NCBI GenBank assembly: GCA_018651085.1
Contig: JABIEQ010000013.1
Span: 1 to 47,577, forward strand
DNA length: 47,577 nucleotides
Reading direction: 5' to 3'
Origin: Candidatus Magasanikiibacteriota bacterium
Lineage (GTDB): Bacteria > Patescibacteriota > Patescibacteriia > Magasanikbacterales > UBA922
Made by a program: the position numbers and the translations under genes. Shown in pieces: positions 7,403 to 16,660 of the stretch. The notes beneath the pieces were generated by a model. That model was not told where the DNA came from. It worked only from the letters and a program-made list of their open reading frames with translations, and did no database searches. Numbering within the stretch: position 1 is the stretch's first letter; every line of letters begins with the position of its first letter.

Positions 7403-8893
7403 ATGATTGATTTCGTTTTTGCATATCTCCATCCAACGTACCTAAGTTTTTTTCTTATTTTGTGCATATTTGTATTTGGACTTTTTTTGTTATTTAAGAT
7501 TCAAAAAACATCATATATTATTTTTTTCCTCCTTGCTTGGCTTCCTCTTGAAACATTCGTTCTTTTGCATACGCCGATTGATTATTATGCGTATGTAAAA
7601 TATATTCCAGAGGTCTTGTTATATGGGTTTGTGATTGGTAGTTGGATTACATATATTCGTCGTCATGGGCGTTTGTTTTCTCGAGACCCATTGTTTGGAT
7701 GGTTCTTTTTTTATATGGTAATAGCGGTATTGTCTCTTCTTGTTAATTGGTATAATCCGCTTGTTTGGGTATTTGGATTACGACAACTGTTACGATTTGC
7801 ATTGATTGCGTTTGCCATTTTATTTATGCAGTACCATAAAAAACAAGTGCGATCATTTGTTTTGTTTGGTTTTGGTATGATTGTGCTTGAGGCTGTATTT
7901 GGGTTTATTCAATACCTTGCCCAAGGACAGCTTGATCCGTATTTATTTTCTTCACAAGTTATTTCTATTGGAAACACTGCTCTATTAGGTGGTCTTGAAC
8001 AGTTTTGGGCACCAGGAAGTCGGATATTTGCAACACTCGGGCGGTATGATCGTTTGGGAAGTCTACTCATGATTGGTGTTGTTATGCTCTTTCCATTTTT
8101 ATATATGTTTAAAAAACAAGAAAGAAAATGGGGATATGGTGCCATATTTATGTTCCTTCTTGTTGTTCTTATTTTAACGTTATCTCGAGCAAGTTGGTTG
8201 GCTGCTTTTTTTGGGATAGCAACAATTGGTATTCTTCTTCATAAAGATCGACGCATTGTAACGGTATTTATAGCATTTATGTTGTTTCTTGGCGTGTATC
8301 TTACCGGGTATGCGTTGGTTCACGACAATGTGTTATCTATTACTGAAACTCGTTCACAAACCCTTGCTGAACGGATGTTTGAAGCCGTGAGTTTTGATGC
8401 TTGGCGAGGAAGTTATGAAGGGTTTGGTCGTATATTTTTTATTATTGAAACTCCACATGTTGTTATTCCCGCAGCTCCTTTGTTTGGACATGGTCCGGGA
8501 AGGTATGGTAGCGGGGTAGCAGGATCATTGGTTCTTACAGATGTATATGATGAATTGCATCTTCCATTTGGAATACAAAATAAGTTTGGTCAAATTGATA
8601 ATAATTGGATGGCTATTTGGGGAGAAGTGGGGACGTTGGGTCTTATTTCCTGGATGGGGGTGTTTATTGCTATTATAGGTATGGCGAATGTGGTAAGGCG
8701 AAGGACAAAAGATCCGTATGTGCAAGCATATGCGGAAGGTTGTATTGGTATGACTGTTGGTATGATAACTTTAGGATTTTTTGGTCCGTACTTTGAATTT
8801 CGAGCATCAATGTTTTATTTTTGGCTCCTTGTTGGTATTTTGGTACTATATTGGCGTGAAGAAAAACAACGAGGAAGCTTTTTAACGTGGTAA
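7403..8893 (+). CDS. O-antigen ligase / polymerase family membrane protein
   Basis: A 496-residue integral membrane protein with about 12 hydrophobic segments across its whole length. The Wzy_C-type (PF04932-like) region lies around residues 215-430: a loop with RGSYEGFGRIFF and GHGPGRYG, then a helix after NWMAIWGEVGTLGLISW. Such proteins polymerise lipid-linked repeat units or ligate finished glycan to an acceptor on the outer face of the membrane. The first gene of the AT-rich locus, it begins 57 bases after a terminator. A TATACT at 7379-7384 could be its -10 box, but I see no good -35. There is no Shine-Dalgarno sequence, and T precedes the ATG. A second family member at 23946 carries a TPR tail, so the two may divide polymerase and ligase roles. 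Confidence 0.85.
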   Translation: MIDFVFAYLHPTYLSFFLILCIFVFGLFLLFKIQKTSYIIFFLLAWLPLETFVLLHTPIDYYAYVKYIPEVLLYGFVIGSWITYIRRHGRLFSRDPLFGWFFFYMVIAVLSLLVNWYNPLVWVFGLRQLLRFALIAFAILFMQYHKKQVRSFVLFGFGMIVLEAVFGFIQYLAQGQLDPYLFSSQVISIGNTALLGGLEQFWAPGSRIFATLGRYDRLGSLLMIGVVMLFPFLYMFKKQERKWGYGAIFMFLLVVLILTLSRASWLAAFFGIATIGILLHKDRRIVTVFIAFMLFLGVYLTGYALVHDNVLSITETRSQTLAERMFEAVSFDAWRGSYEGFGRIFFIIETPHVVIPAAPLFGHGPGRYGSGVAGSLVLTDVYDELHLPFGIQNKFGQIDNNWMAIWGEVGTLGLISWMGVFIAIIGMANVVRRRTKDPYVQAYAEGCIGMTVGMITLGFFGPYFEFRASMFYFWLLVGILVLYWREEKQRGSFLTW

Positions 8894-8901
8894 CTATATT
8901 T

Positions 8902-9900
8902 ATGGAAACTATTGTACAAAAACCAATTGACTGTGTATTAGGAATTACATATAACTGTAATTCTCGGTGTGTGATGTGTGATATATGGAAAATTAAAGAA
9001 TTTCCAGAGCTTCCAGTTGAAGAATACAAAAAACTCCCTTCATCATTACGAGACATTAATATTTCTGGAGGAGAACCATTTTTACGGACAGATATTCCTG
9101 AGATTGTACAGATATTAAAAGATACGTGTCCAAAGGCTCGTATTGTTATTTCTACCAATGGATTTACCCCGGCACTTATTGAACGACAGATGAAAAAGAT
9201 TTTAGAAATAAAACCTGGTATTGGTATTGCTATTTCTGTTGATGGGTATGGTGACATGCATGAAAAGATTAGAGGAATTCCTAGTGCATGGGATAAAAAT
9301 ATGGATTTAGTGGAGCGTCTTCAAAAATTAGGAATGAAAAATCTTCGATTAGCATTTACTATTTTACCTGAGAATGTGCAGGATTTTGGGAAAGTTTATG
9401 ACGAAGCAAAAAAACGAGGGTTACAATTCACCCACGCGTTTGCACAAAGTTCTGAGCATTATTTTGGGGGTATTCACGTTGAAAATCATCCCGATATCAA
9501 GGTCCTTCAAGAACAATATAGTTATGTAATGAACCAGGAATTAAAGTCGTGGAATCTTAAGCGATGGGTACGAGCTTATTTTGCCTATGGGCTTTATCGA
9601 TTTAGTATGGAATTAAAACAGGTTCTTACGAATGATCCTGGTACAAAGTTTTTTTATCTTGATCCGCGTGGTGTTATGTATCCGTCAGTTGTGCATACTT
9701 ATTCAATGGGAAACATCCAAAATCATGATACGTTTGATGCATTGTGGTACGGAACACGAGCAAAAGATGCTAGAAAAAAAGTTGAGACAGAAGGTGTTGC
9801 TGCTTGGATGATTTGTACTGCGAGAACTGCGATTAAACGACATCCCCTAAAAGTCGCTGCGTGGGTGTTTAAAAATAAAATATTTGGGGTTACGTTATAA
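8902..9900 (+). CDS. Radical SAM protein
   Basis: 332 residues from ATG 8902. The N-terminal CNSRCVMC (CxxxCxxC) binds the 4Fe-4S cluster that cleaves S-adenosylmethionine. NISGGEPFLR is the family GGE motif, and STNGF and SVDGYGDMHEKIRG follow in the expected order. The protein ends without a clear cysteine-rich SPASM domain; only one late cysteine (MICTAR) is seen. The substrate cannot be read from the sequence, but its place between a ligase and a glycosyltransferase suggests modification of a sugar or a surface peptide. An upstream GTG at 8887 overlaps the previous gene. ATG 8902 is preferred because it sits eight bases after the previous stop and has T at -1 like its neighbours. Confidence 0.85.
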   Translation: METIVQKPIDCVLGITYNCNSRCVMCDIWKIKEFPELPVEEYKKLPSSLRDINISGGEPFLRTDIPEIVQILKDTCPKARIVISTNGFTPALIERQMKKILEIKPGIGIAISVDGYGDMHEKIRGIPSAWDKNMDLVERLQKLGMKNLRLAFTILPENVQDFGKVYDEAKKRGLQFTHAFAQSSEHYFGGIHVENHPDIKVLQEQYSYVMNQELKSWNLKRWVRAYFAYGLYRFSMELKQVLTNDPGTKFFYLDPRGVMYPSVVHTYSMGNIQNHDTFDALWYGTRAKDARKKVETEGVAAWMICTARTAIKRHPLKVAAWVFKNKIFGVTL

Positions 9901-9912
9901 TATATTGCCTGT

Positions 9913-11112
9913 ATGCATGTTCTTCTTGTTAATAAATATTGGTATGTCCGTGGTGGTGCGGATCGTATTGCGATTGCTAGTAAAAAACGTTTAGAAGAAT
10001 TAGGGCACACTGTGTCTGTGTTTGGGATGGCTCACCCGAAAAATATTTATAAGCATCGTCTCTTTGTACCGTTTGTTGATTATGATGCTGTGACTGGGAT
10101 GGATCGTATTCGTGCCGGACTTCAAAGTATTTATAATACAGATGCAAAAAGACGGTTCCGATTGTTTTTAGAAGAGACAAGACCTGATGTGATCCATTTA
10201 CATAATGTGTATTATCAATTGTCATATTCTTTGGTATCTGTTGCAAAATCAATGCATATCCCGGTTGTGCTTACGACGCATGATTATCAACTATTATCTC
10301 CAAATTACACTTTGTTTCGTAATGGGCAGGTTGATACGAGTGTGTTAGGAGCCCAATATTATAAATGTTTATTTTCTCGATGCTTGGGAAGTTTTTCTCG
10401 AAGTTTAGCTGGTACTATTGAAGCGTATGTACGTAGATGGAGTGGAGTACATAAATCGATTTCGCACTATATTTCGTCGAGTTGTTTTCAGAAAAACTTA
10501 TTTGTACAATCTGGATGGAGATCAAAAGACATTACCGTAGTTGCAAATGCTGTTCCTATTCCAAAAGCACGTGAATTATCTCATAAGAAAGGAGAATATG
10601 TTTTTTTTATGGGAAGATTGTCTCCTGAAAAAGGTATTGATGTGTTATTTGATGCTGCTATTAAGACTCCTGATATTTCGTATAAAATTGCTGGAGCAGG
10701 TTCATTGTTTGATCATTTAAAAAAGCGTATTACACATGAACGTATATCTAATATTGAATTAGTTGGTTACAAATCAGGAAAAGTACTCACTCGCCTTATT
10801 GATGGTGCACGTTTAGTGGTTGTCCCTTCTATTTGGTATGAAAACTCTCCATTATCTATCCTTGAAGCTATGGCAAGAGGGAAGGTTGTGTTAGGGAGTA
10901 ATATTGGGGGTATTCCAGAGCTTCTTCCACGTGAATGTATCTTTCAACCAAATAATGCTGATAGGCTTGCCCAGTGTATTACTATGTGGTATAGTTCACC
11001 ACTTTCTAAACGAGAAAAGTGTGGAGCGTTTTTACGTTCTGAGGTGATCCATAAGTATAGTATTGATCATCATGTTGGAAAATTGTTAGAGGTATATCGA
11101 TCAGTGTTATGA
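9913..11112 (+). CDS. GT4-family glycosyltransferase
   Basis: 399 residues with a GT-B fold. The N-terminal acceptor domain begins MHVLLVNKYWYVRGGADR, with the Gly-Gly loop usual in GT4. The donor domain contains FMGRLSPEKGIDVL (about 232-245) and the EX7E motif ENSPLSILE (near 316-324). It transfers a sugar from a nucleotide donor to a lipid-linked acceptor on the cytoplasmic face; donor and linkage cannot be predicted. The gene starts 12 bases after the radical SAM stop and overlaps the next gene by four bases (ATGA), indicating co-transcription. Confidence 0.88.
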   Translation: MHVLLVNKYWYVRGGADRIAIASKKRLEELGHTVSVFGMAHPKNIYKHRLFVPFVDYDAVTGMDRIRAGLQSIYNTDAKRRFRLFLEETRPDVIHLHNVYYQLSYSLVSVAKSMHIPVVLTTHDYQLLSPNYTLFRNGQVDTSVLGAQYYKCLFSRCLGSFSRSLAGTIEAYVRRWSGVHKSISHYISSSCFQKNLFVQSGWRSKDITVVANAVPIPKARELSHKKGEYVFFMGRLSPEKGIDVLFDAAIKTPDISYKIAGAGSLFDHLKKRITHERISNIELVGYKSGKVLTRLIDGARLVVVPSIWYENSPLSILEAMARGKVVLGSNIGGIPELLPRECIFQPNNADRLAQCITMWYSSPLSKREKCGAFLRSEVIHKYSIDHHVGKLLEVYRSVL

Positions 11113-13124
11113 GTGTGAAATATAGAATATATATACGATACAGTGTAGCCATGGTGATGGCCTGTTTTTTTTCTTGTCTTTTTTTAATTTCCTTTGTATT
11201 AGCTGCACCTGACAATCCAAAGCTTGCAAATTATTATTTAGGGGAATTGAAACGGACGAAAGCCTTTGTTGACGATATTTCTCGATATGATTTATTAATA
11301 CTTACGCCAACACAAATTAAATTGCAGCGTGATGTTGTTGGAACAATTAAAAATAGAAATCCAAATATCGTTATTTTGGCATATGTGCCAATGCAAAGTT
11401 ATAATGATCAGTTTTGGGATAAATCGTACAGTGTGTATAGAGGAGTGAAGGTACGCCCTTCTTGGTGGCTTCGAGATAGTCGAGGGAGTATTATCCATGG
11501 ATGGCCTGGTATTAGTAATATTAATCTTGATCCTTCTTGGAGTAATTATTTTGTTGATTACGTTGACGAGCGTATTTTATCGTTAGATCATGTTGATGGT
11601 ATATTTTTTGATATTGTGTCAGAAAATATTTCTTGGATTAACGGAGGAGATGTTGATATGAATAATGACGGGAGGCGAGATACTCCATCTATTGCTGACA
11701 AGTTGTGGTTAGAGCGAACAGAATATTTTTTACGTCGAGCACGTGAACATTTTTCAAAAGATACTCGTATTGTGATTAACGGAAGTTCTCACGAAAGTTT
11801 ACAGCCGTATATTAATGGGCGAATGTTTGAAAATTTTCCGACACCATGGGAAGGGAATGGGGAATGGAATACTATTATGAATAATCTTAATCGTATTCAA
11901 GGTGATCATCAGAAACAAAAAACGAGCATTATTAATAGTAATACTGCAAATACTGGGAATAGACGTGATTATAAGGAAGTACGCTTTGGACTTACGAGTA
12001 GTTTACTTGAAGACGATGTTTATTTTTCCTTTGATTTTGGGGACAAAAATCATGGGCAACTGTGGTGGTATGATGAATATGATGTGGATCTTGGGGCACC
12101 ACTTGGTGCATCGTATAATACGCGTGATGCCTCGTCATATAATGCTTCTGTTTGGAAACGTGATTTTGTAAACGGTATATCTATTGTAAACAGTGGCAGT
12201 GATACAAAACGTATTGATCTTGGTGGAGAGTTTGAACATATTCATGGGATTCAGGATAAGGCAGTAAACGATGGCTCTGTTGTTTCTCACATTACTCTTG
12301 CTCCACAAGATGGAAGAATTTTATTAAAAACATTTGAAACATTTTCTGGTACTCCGTTTGTGAATGGATCATTTGCACGATTTTTTCGGCCAGAAGGGGA
12401 GCGAGTACGAAATGGGTTTTTTGTATTTGATACAAAAGAAGAAGGTGGTACTACAGTTCTTGAAAAAGATATGAATGGAAATGGAAAGCCTGAGCGCATT
12501 GTTTCTTTTAGAGGAAAGATATTTGGTTGGCGAGATGATGGAAAACGGTTGTTTGAATTTTATCCGTATGGATCACAATATACAGGCGCATTACATATTG
12601 CTGTTGGAGACTTTCTTGGTAATAGTCGCGCGGAATTAGTGGTTGCACCATCAAATGCTTATCCTGCACCAGTGAAGATTTTTACTAGAAATGGAACAGA
12701 ACGTCATGCCTTTTATCCATTTGGTGAAGGATATAGCGGGGGATATAGTGTTGCCCTTGGCAATGTTCGTGGTGGAGCGCATAATGAACTTATGGTTGGT
12801 GCAGGGTCTGGTATTTCTCCACGGGTATTAATATATGATCGTGATTTTGTAAAACAACATGATTGGCTTGCCTTTGAATCATCATTTAGAGGTGGCATAT
12901 CTATTGCTTCAGGAAATATTGATGGAAAAGGGTTTGATGACATTGTTGTTGGAGCTGGGCCTGGGAAAAAACCATATGTTCGTACATTTGTAGCAACTGG
13001 TGCACAATTGTATGATCAGTTTGTAGCATATAGTAGTATACATACTCCGGGAGTTGACGTTGGTGTGGTTGATATTGATTTTGATGGTGTTGACGACATT
13101 ATTACCTTTAGTCAGGGTATTTAA
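11109..13124 (+). CDS. Secreted putative glycoside hydrolase with C-terminal beta-propeller repeats
   Basis: 671 residues. A signal peptide or membrane anchor (about 1-33) is followed by a TIM-barrel-like domain (about 35-340) resembling hypothetical glycosyl hydrolase families such as GHL15 or GH114. It contains VILAYVPMQSYN, NLDPSWSNYFVDYV, DGIFFD (about 163-168) and FENFPTPWEG (about 240-249), where acidic residues at strand ends could be catalytic. After a beta-rich linker, residues about 435-671 hold FG-GAP/VCBS-like units with DxNGxG and GDFxGNSRAELVV patterns, probably a beta-propeller. It presumably trims or remodels surface glycan outside the cell. The start overlaps the upstream glycosyltransferase by four bases. 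The family assignment comes from pattern recognition and needs a profile search. Confidence 0.72.
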   Translation: MSVKYRIYIRYSVAMVMACFFSCLFLISFVLAAPDNPKLANYYLGELKRTKAFVDDISRYDLLILTPTQIKLQRDVVGTIKNRNPNIVILAYVPMQSYNDQFWDKSYSVYRGVKVRPSWWLRDSRGSIIHGWPGISNINLDPSWSNYFVDYVDERILSLDHVDGIFFDIVSENISWINGGDVDMNNDGRRDTPSIADKLWLERTEYFLRRAREHFSKDTRIVINGSSHESLQPYINGRMFENFPTPWEGNGEWNTIMNNLNRIQGDHQKQKTSIINSNTANTGNRRDYKEVRFGLTSSLLEDDVYFSFDFGDKNHGQLWWYDEYDVDLGAPLGASYNTRDASSYNASVWKRDFVNGISIVNSGSDTKRIDLGGEFEHIHGIQDKAVNDGSVVSHITLAPQDGRILLKTFETFSGTPFVNGSFARFFRPEGERVRNGFFVFDTKEEGGTTVLEKDMNGNGKPERIVSFRGKIFGWRDDGKRLFEFYPYGSQYTGALHIAVGDFLGNSRAELVVAPSNAYPAPVKIFTRNGTERHAFYPFGEGYSGGYSVALGNVRGGAHNELMVGAGSGISPRVLIYDRDFVKQHDWLAFESSFRGGISIASGNIDGKGFDDIVVGAGPGKKPYVRTFVATGAQLYDQFVAYSSIHTPGVDVGVVDIDFDGVDDIITFSQGI

Positions 13125-13129
13125 GATCT

Positions 13130-14950
13130 ATGCATTTTTTTAAAACATATTTTACAAAACATCATCTTCGTCGTAATCCACATAAGTGGTTTACGGCATT
13201 GGTATTATCTCCGATCCACGCAGCTGAATTACGATACAAGAGAAAATATCATTTGAAGTTTCGTCATGCAAAAAAGTTATTCTTTTTTGATCTGTTACTT
13301 GTGTTTTCAACAGTGATTCTTATTTTCTTTACTATTTTTTGGTTTACCTATAACCCGACAGTTACCGATTTAGTATCCGTTTCAATTGATGTTGTAAACG
13401 AAGATGCCAAAAGTGGGGAAGACGTGTCATATACTATTACGTACACAAATAATAGTTCTGTTATTCTCACTGATCCTCGAATTGAGCTTACTCTTCCTTC
13501 TGGTTTTATTATGAGTAGTTCATCTTTTGATACTGCTTTTGCATTACCAAATGTTGCTCCTGGTGAGTCAGGAGATGTTTCTGTTTTTGGTCAGTTATTT
13601 GGTGTTCCTGGTTTTGAATATGCGTTTACTGCTTCTTTTATTTATACTCAGGATTCTCGTGCTATTGAAGAAGAAAAAAAAGTGAGTGCATTTCTTCTTA
13701 TTCGTGAAAGTGTGCTTGAAGGATCACTTCTTTCAGAAGAAGTCATTGCTTCAGGTGTTCCTTTCCCTGTTACGTTGTCAGTTATAAATACGCATACATC
13801 TCCTTTATTTAATGTGAGCATTCCTTTTCCTTCTTCCTTTCTCCCTTCTTCTGATCAAACCGTATCTGTTGGACATGTGAGTTCTTCTTTGTGGTCTATT
13901 CCTGTTTTATCTCCAAATGAGGAAGCAACGCTTCAGGGGGATTTTGCATTTCAAGGAAATCGTGCTCAGGATGTATTATCTTTTTCTCCTGAGATAAAGA
14001 TAGATGATCAGATCTTTTCTCAGTTAACGCTTACAAAAACTCTTCGTATTGTGCAACCATCTTTATCTGTCTCATCTAAATTAGATCAAGAAAAGCAATA
14101 TGCTCAACCAGGGGACACGGTGAAGTACGGTTTTACGTTTTTTAATGATGGAGATGTTGATTTAGAAAACCTTTCTTTTAGAGTGCCGTATACTCCTTGG
14201 CTTGATCAACAACGTGTGCGTGTATTGTATCCACTTGTTGAACAAACCATTGATCATTTTGTATTTACTTCAAAGGTGTTTCCTTCTTTTCGCACAGTCG
14301 AACCGGGTACATCAATTCTTGGTACACTTGATCTTCCAGTGATGTCTTCAAAAAATGGAGATAAAAATATTACGATGTCTTTTGATACTATCGTGAAGGC
14401 TGATGTATCTCGTGTTCCTGCTGCAACGTATACAACATCATTTTCAAGTCCTCAAGTGCCACTTGGAACATCAATGAGTTTATTTACGTCTGCACGTTAC
14501 TATACTGATGATGGAGATCAAATTGGTCGAGGACCACTGCCTCCACAGGTTCAAGAGCAAACAAAGTATTGGGTTATTTTGCACGGTAAAAATGGAACCA
14601 GTGACGCGAGAGATGTTTTCTTTCGGGCGAATCTTCCATCGTATATAACGTGGACTGATCGCTCTAGTGTGAGTATTGGAAATGCTGTGACGTATCATCC
14701 TAGTACGCATAGTGTATCGTGGTATATGCCTCGTATATCTGCTCATGAGACCTTTAGTATTAATATGGAACTTGGATTTACCCCTCAGATAGTTCAAAAA
14801 GGGACACATGTGCCCTTGTTAGATGCTGTTTTTATAGAGGGACATGACACCTATATCGACCTTCCGTTTACGAATACCTTTTCATCTGTTGATACACGTC
14901 TTATTGGGGATGAATTTGCTCATAAGAGAGGTGACTTAGCTATTCAATAA
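13130..14950 (+). CDS. Membrane-anchored protein with repeated Ig-like/DUF11-type domains
   Basis: 606 residues. A basic cytoplasmic N-terminus (about 1-45) is followed by one transmembrane helix (about 48-72). The rest is extracellular and beta-rich, with several domains of the DUF11/CARDB kind: VSYTITYTNNS (near 97), VKYGFTFFNDGDVDLENL (near 330) and a later copy near 480. Cysteines are absent, unlike in the GC-rich lipoproteins. It is probably a rod-like surface protein, perhaps a scaffold for the glycan machinery or the S-layer. It starts five bases after the glycoside hydrolase gene and is followed by a terminator, so it is the last gene of the first glycan operon (7403-14950). Confidence 0.75.
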   Translation: MHFFKTYFTKHHLRRNPHKWFTALVLSPIHAAELRYKRKYHLKFRHAKKLFFFDLLLVFSTVILIFFTIFWFTYNPTVTDLVSVSIDVVNEDAKSGEDVSYTITYTNNSSVILTDPRIELTLPSGFIMSSSSFDTAFALPNVAPGESGDVSVFGQLFGVPGFEYAFTASFIYTQDSRAIEEEKKVSAFLLIRESVLEGSLLSEEVIASGVPFPVTLSVINTHTSPLFNVSIPFPSSFLPSSDQTVSVGHVSSSLWSIPVLSPNEEATLQGDFAFQGNRAQDVLSFSPEIKIDDQIFSQLTLTKTLRIVQPSLSVSSKLDQEKQYAQPGDTVKYGFTFFNDGDVDLENLSFRVPYTPWLDQQRVRVLYPLVEQTIDHFVFTSKVFPSFRTVEPGTSILGTLDLPVMSSKNGDKNITMSFDTIVKADVSRVPAATYTTSFSSPQVPLGTSMSLFTSARYYTDDGDQIGRGPLPPQVQEQTKYWVILHGKNGTSDARDVFFRANLPSYITWTDRSSVSIGNAVTYHPSTHSVSWYMPRISAHETFSINMELGFTPQIVQKGTHVPLLDAVFIEGHDTYIDLPFTNTFSSVDTRLIGDEFAHKRGDLAIQ

Positions 14951-14971
14951 GAGCGTATTGAGATAAATAAG

Positions 14972-15000
14972 AAAAAACCGCTAAGATTAGCGGTTTTTTT
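14972..15000 (+). terminator. Intrinsic terminator ending the first glycan operon
   Basis: A perfect 12-bp stem (14972-14983 with 14988-14999) ending in CCGCTA/TAGCGG has a 4-base loop and a T-run. The next promoter starts 12 bases later. Confidence 0.93.
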
Positions 15001-15011
15001 CCTTTACCCCC

Positions 15012-15040
15012 TTGACAAGACCGTTATTTTGTGGTATAGT
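15012..15040 (+). promoter_or_regulatory. Sigma-70-type promoter of the glycosyltransferase at 15090
   Basis: TTGACA (15012-15017), a 17-base spacer and TATAGT (15035-15040). The spacer and downstream bases closely match the promoter at 1812-1840. The expected transcription start near 15047 leaves a leader of about 43 bases. Confidence 0.9.
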
Positions 15041-15089
15041 GATCTATCGTATATAACGATATTTTTACCTCTATTTAGCCTATTTTTCT

Positions 15090-16277
15090 ATGCATATTGC
15101 AATGATTGGTCAAAAAGGTATCCCTGCTATTTATGGTGGGGTAGAAAAGCATGTTCATGAGTTATCAAGTGAGCTTGTTTTGGCTGGCCATAAAGTCTCT
15201 GTGTACAGTCGATCTTGGTATAGTGAAGGGGTAACTTCTATCGTTGACGGTGTTCGTGTGGTGTTTACGCCAAGTATTCACACGAAACATCTTGATACTA
15301 TTACTCATACCCTTAGTTCAACAATTCATGCGTTGTTTTATGGATATGATGTGATTCATTATCATGGGGTTGGTCCGTCACTTCTTTCATGGATCCCTCG
15401 TATTTTTTCTCCAAAAACTCGTGTTATTACAACATTTCATTCTATTGATAGATATCACCAAAAATGGGGATTGTTTGCTCGTTTTTGTCTAAAGCTCGGA
15501 GAATACACTGCATGTCTATTTGCGCATAAAACAATTACGATTTCTGAAAGTCTTACAAAATATTGTGCGAAAGAGTTTCATAAGGATACGGTGTGTATTC
15601 CTCATGGGCTTACACAAACTACCGCCATTTATTCTAAAGAGCATATTTCTCGATTTGGGTTTACTCCTCAGAAATATCTTGTGATGGTATCTCGGTTAGT
15701 TCCTCATAAAGGGGCACATCTATTGATTGAAGCGTTTCGACGATTAAAAAAACAACATTTGAATGATCCACAGATTCAAGATCTTAAGCTTGCGATTGTT
15801 GGTGGTTCTGTATACACGAACCAATATGTAAAACAGCTCCATGAGCAAGCACATGTATGTAATGATATTGTGTTTACTGATTTTCAGTCAGGGGATACTG
15901 TGGAGGCATTGTATGCAAATGCACTTGCGCTTATTCATCCATCATTAAATGAAGGATTACCACTTACAGTGCTTCAGGCTATGAGTCATGGTACTTCTGT
16001 GCTTGTATCGAATATTCCTGAGCATCTTGAGCTTGTGCAAGATCCACGATCTATCTTTGTAGAAAATGATGTTGCTGCTATTGAAGAAAAAATTTATGCC
16101 TTTTTGGCACTATCTGCTTCTGAAAAAGAAGCCATGATTCAAAAGAACATTGAAACAGTGCATAAACATTATGCCTGGGACAAGATTATTGGAAAAATTG
16201 TGGCATTGTACGAAGGGAATACGGATGCACCGTCTTTTTCTCAATCAACGCCTGTGCGACCAAGAATGGTCTCATAA
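15090..16277 (+). CDS. GT4-family glycosyltransferase
   Basis: 395 residues. The N-terminus GQKGIPAIYGGVEKHV is typical of the subgroup related to rhamnosyltransferases (DUF1972-like). The donor domain has VSRLVPHKGAHLLIEAF and, near 289, the nucleotide-sugar motif EGLPLTVLQ, in which the second Glu of EX7E is replaced by Gln. The enzyme probably adds a sugar to the glycan precursor. The gene is transcribed alone, between its own promoter (15012) and a terminator (16296-16330). The Glu-to-Gln change could alter donor use or activity. There is no Shine-Dalgarno sequence. Confidence 0.87.
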   Translation: MHIAMIGQKGIPAIYGGVEKHVHELSSELVLAGHKVSVYSRSWYSEGVTSIVDGVRVVFTPSIHTKHLDTITHTLSSTIHALFYGYDVIHYHGVGPSLLSWIPRIFSPKTRVITTFHSIDRYHQKWGLFARFCLKLGEYTACLFAHKTITISESLTKYCAKEFHKDTVCIPHGLTQTTAIYSKEHISRFGFTPQKYLVMVSRLVPHKGAHLLIEAFRRLKKQHLNDPQIQDLKLAIVGGSVYTNQYVKQLHEQAHVCNDIVFTDFQSGDTVEALYANALALIHPSLNEGLPLTVLQAMSHGTSVLVSNIPEHLELVQDPRSIFVENDVAAIEEKIYAFLALSASEKEAMIQKNIETVHKHYAWDKIIGKIVALYEGNTDAPSFSQSTPVRPRMVS

Positions 16278-16295
16278 CATCTCTATTTTGAGATA

Positions 16296-16330
16296 ATAAA
16301 AAACTCACACTTATGGTGTGGGTTTTTTAT
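16296..16330. terminator. Bidirectional terminator between convergent genes
   Basis: Fifteen-base arms 16296-16310 and 16316-16330, with one G-U pair, have A-runs on one side and T-runs on the other. It can end the + strand glycosyltransferase transcript and the - strand HTH gene, whose stop lies inside it. Confidence 0.9.
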
Positions 16331-16631
16331 CGTCTTTGTTATCTTTTGAGACAGCTTTTGTACTAGGGGAATAGAGGGTGTTATTGATTTTCCATTGATT
16401 CACATATTGCCCTATACCGCGTTTATTTACCTTATTTTTGAGTGTTGTACGGCTTTGAGACCATCTGACGAGGCTTTCAAAGTTGATCTTATACCTCCCA
16501 GCCACGACAATATAGGTAATTTCTCCATCTTTGATGGCTCTGCGTATAGTTTGGGGATTTACCCCGAATAATCGGGCTCCTTCAGATATTGATACCCGAA
16601 CTATTTCTTTTTGTTCTTGTGGATGAGTCAT
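16311..16631 (-). CDS. Small HTH DNA-binding protein (excisionase/MerR-like)
   Basis: 106 residues from ATG 16631. Residues about 10-58 form a helix-turn-helix of the HTH_17/excisionase kind (SISEGARLFGVNPQTIRRAIKDGEI), followed by a YKINFESLVRW strand-helix. The rest is basic and ends in a Lys/Asp-rich tail. It likely binds DNA as a repressor or architectural protein. A frame extension to 16664 exists, but the promoter at 16655-16683 predicts transcription starting near 16648, so only ATG 16631 fits; it also has T at -1. Tandem 12-base repeats overlap this promoter, suggesting self-regulation. It is one of only two - strand genes in the AT-rich block and stands back to back with the sigma-factor gene, whose promoter region it could also bind. 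Confidence 0.8.
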   Translation of the reverse strand: MTHPQEQKEIVRVSISEGARLFGVNPQTIRRAIKDGEITYIVVAGRYKINFESLVRWSQSRTTLKNKVNKRGIGQYVNQWKINNTLYSPSTKAVSKDNKDDKKPTP

Positions 16632-16636
16632 AGATG

Positions 16637-16660
16637 TATACAATAGTATATACAATACTA
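16637..16660 (-). promoter_or_regulatory. Tandem 12-base operator-like repeats
   Basis: TATACAATAGTA (16637-16648) and TATACAATACTA (16649-16660) match at 11 of 12 bases. They cover the -10 box and the predicted transcription start of the HTH gene. A related TATACAAAC lies at 16715-16723. The arrangement suits an autorepressor site; the binding protein is inferred. Confidence 0.6.

Noticed and set aside
11110-11112. Reassignment of TGA to Gly or Trp as in some Patescibacteria
   Set aside because: TGA ends the glycosyltransferase here with the usual ATGA overlap, and no gene frame needs TGA read-through.
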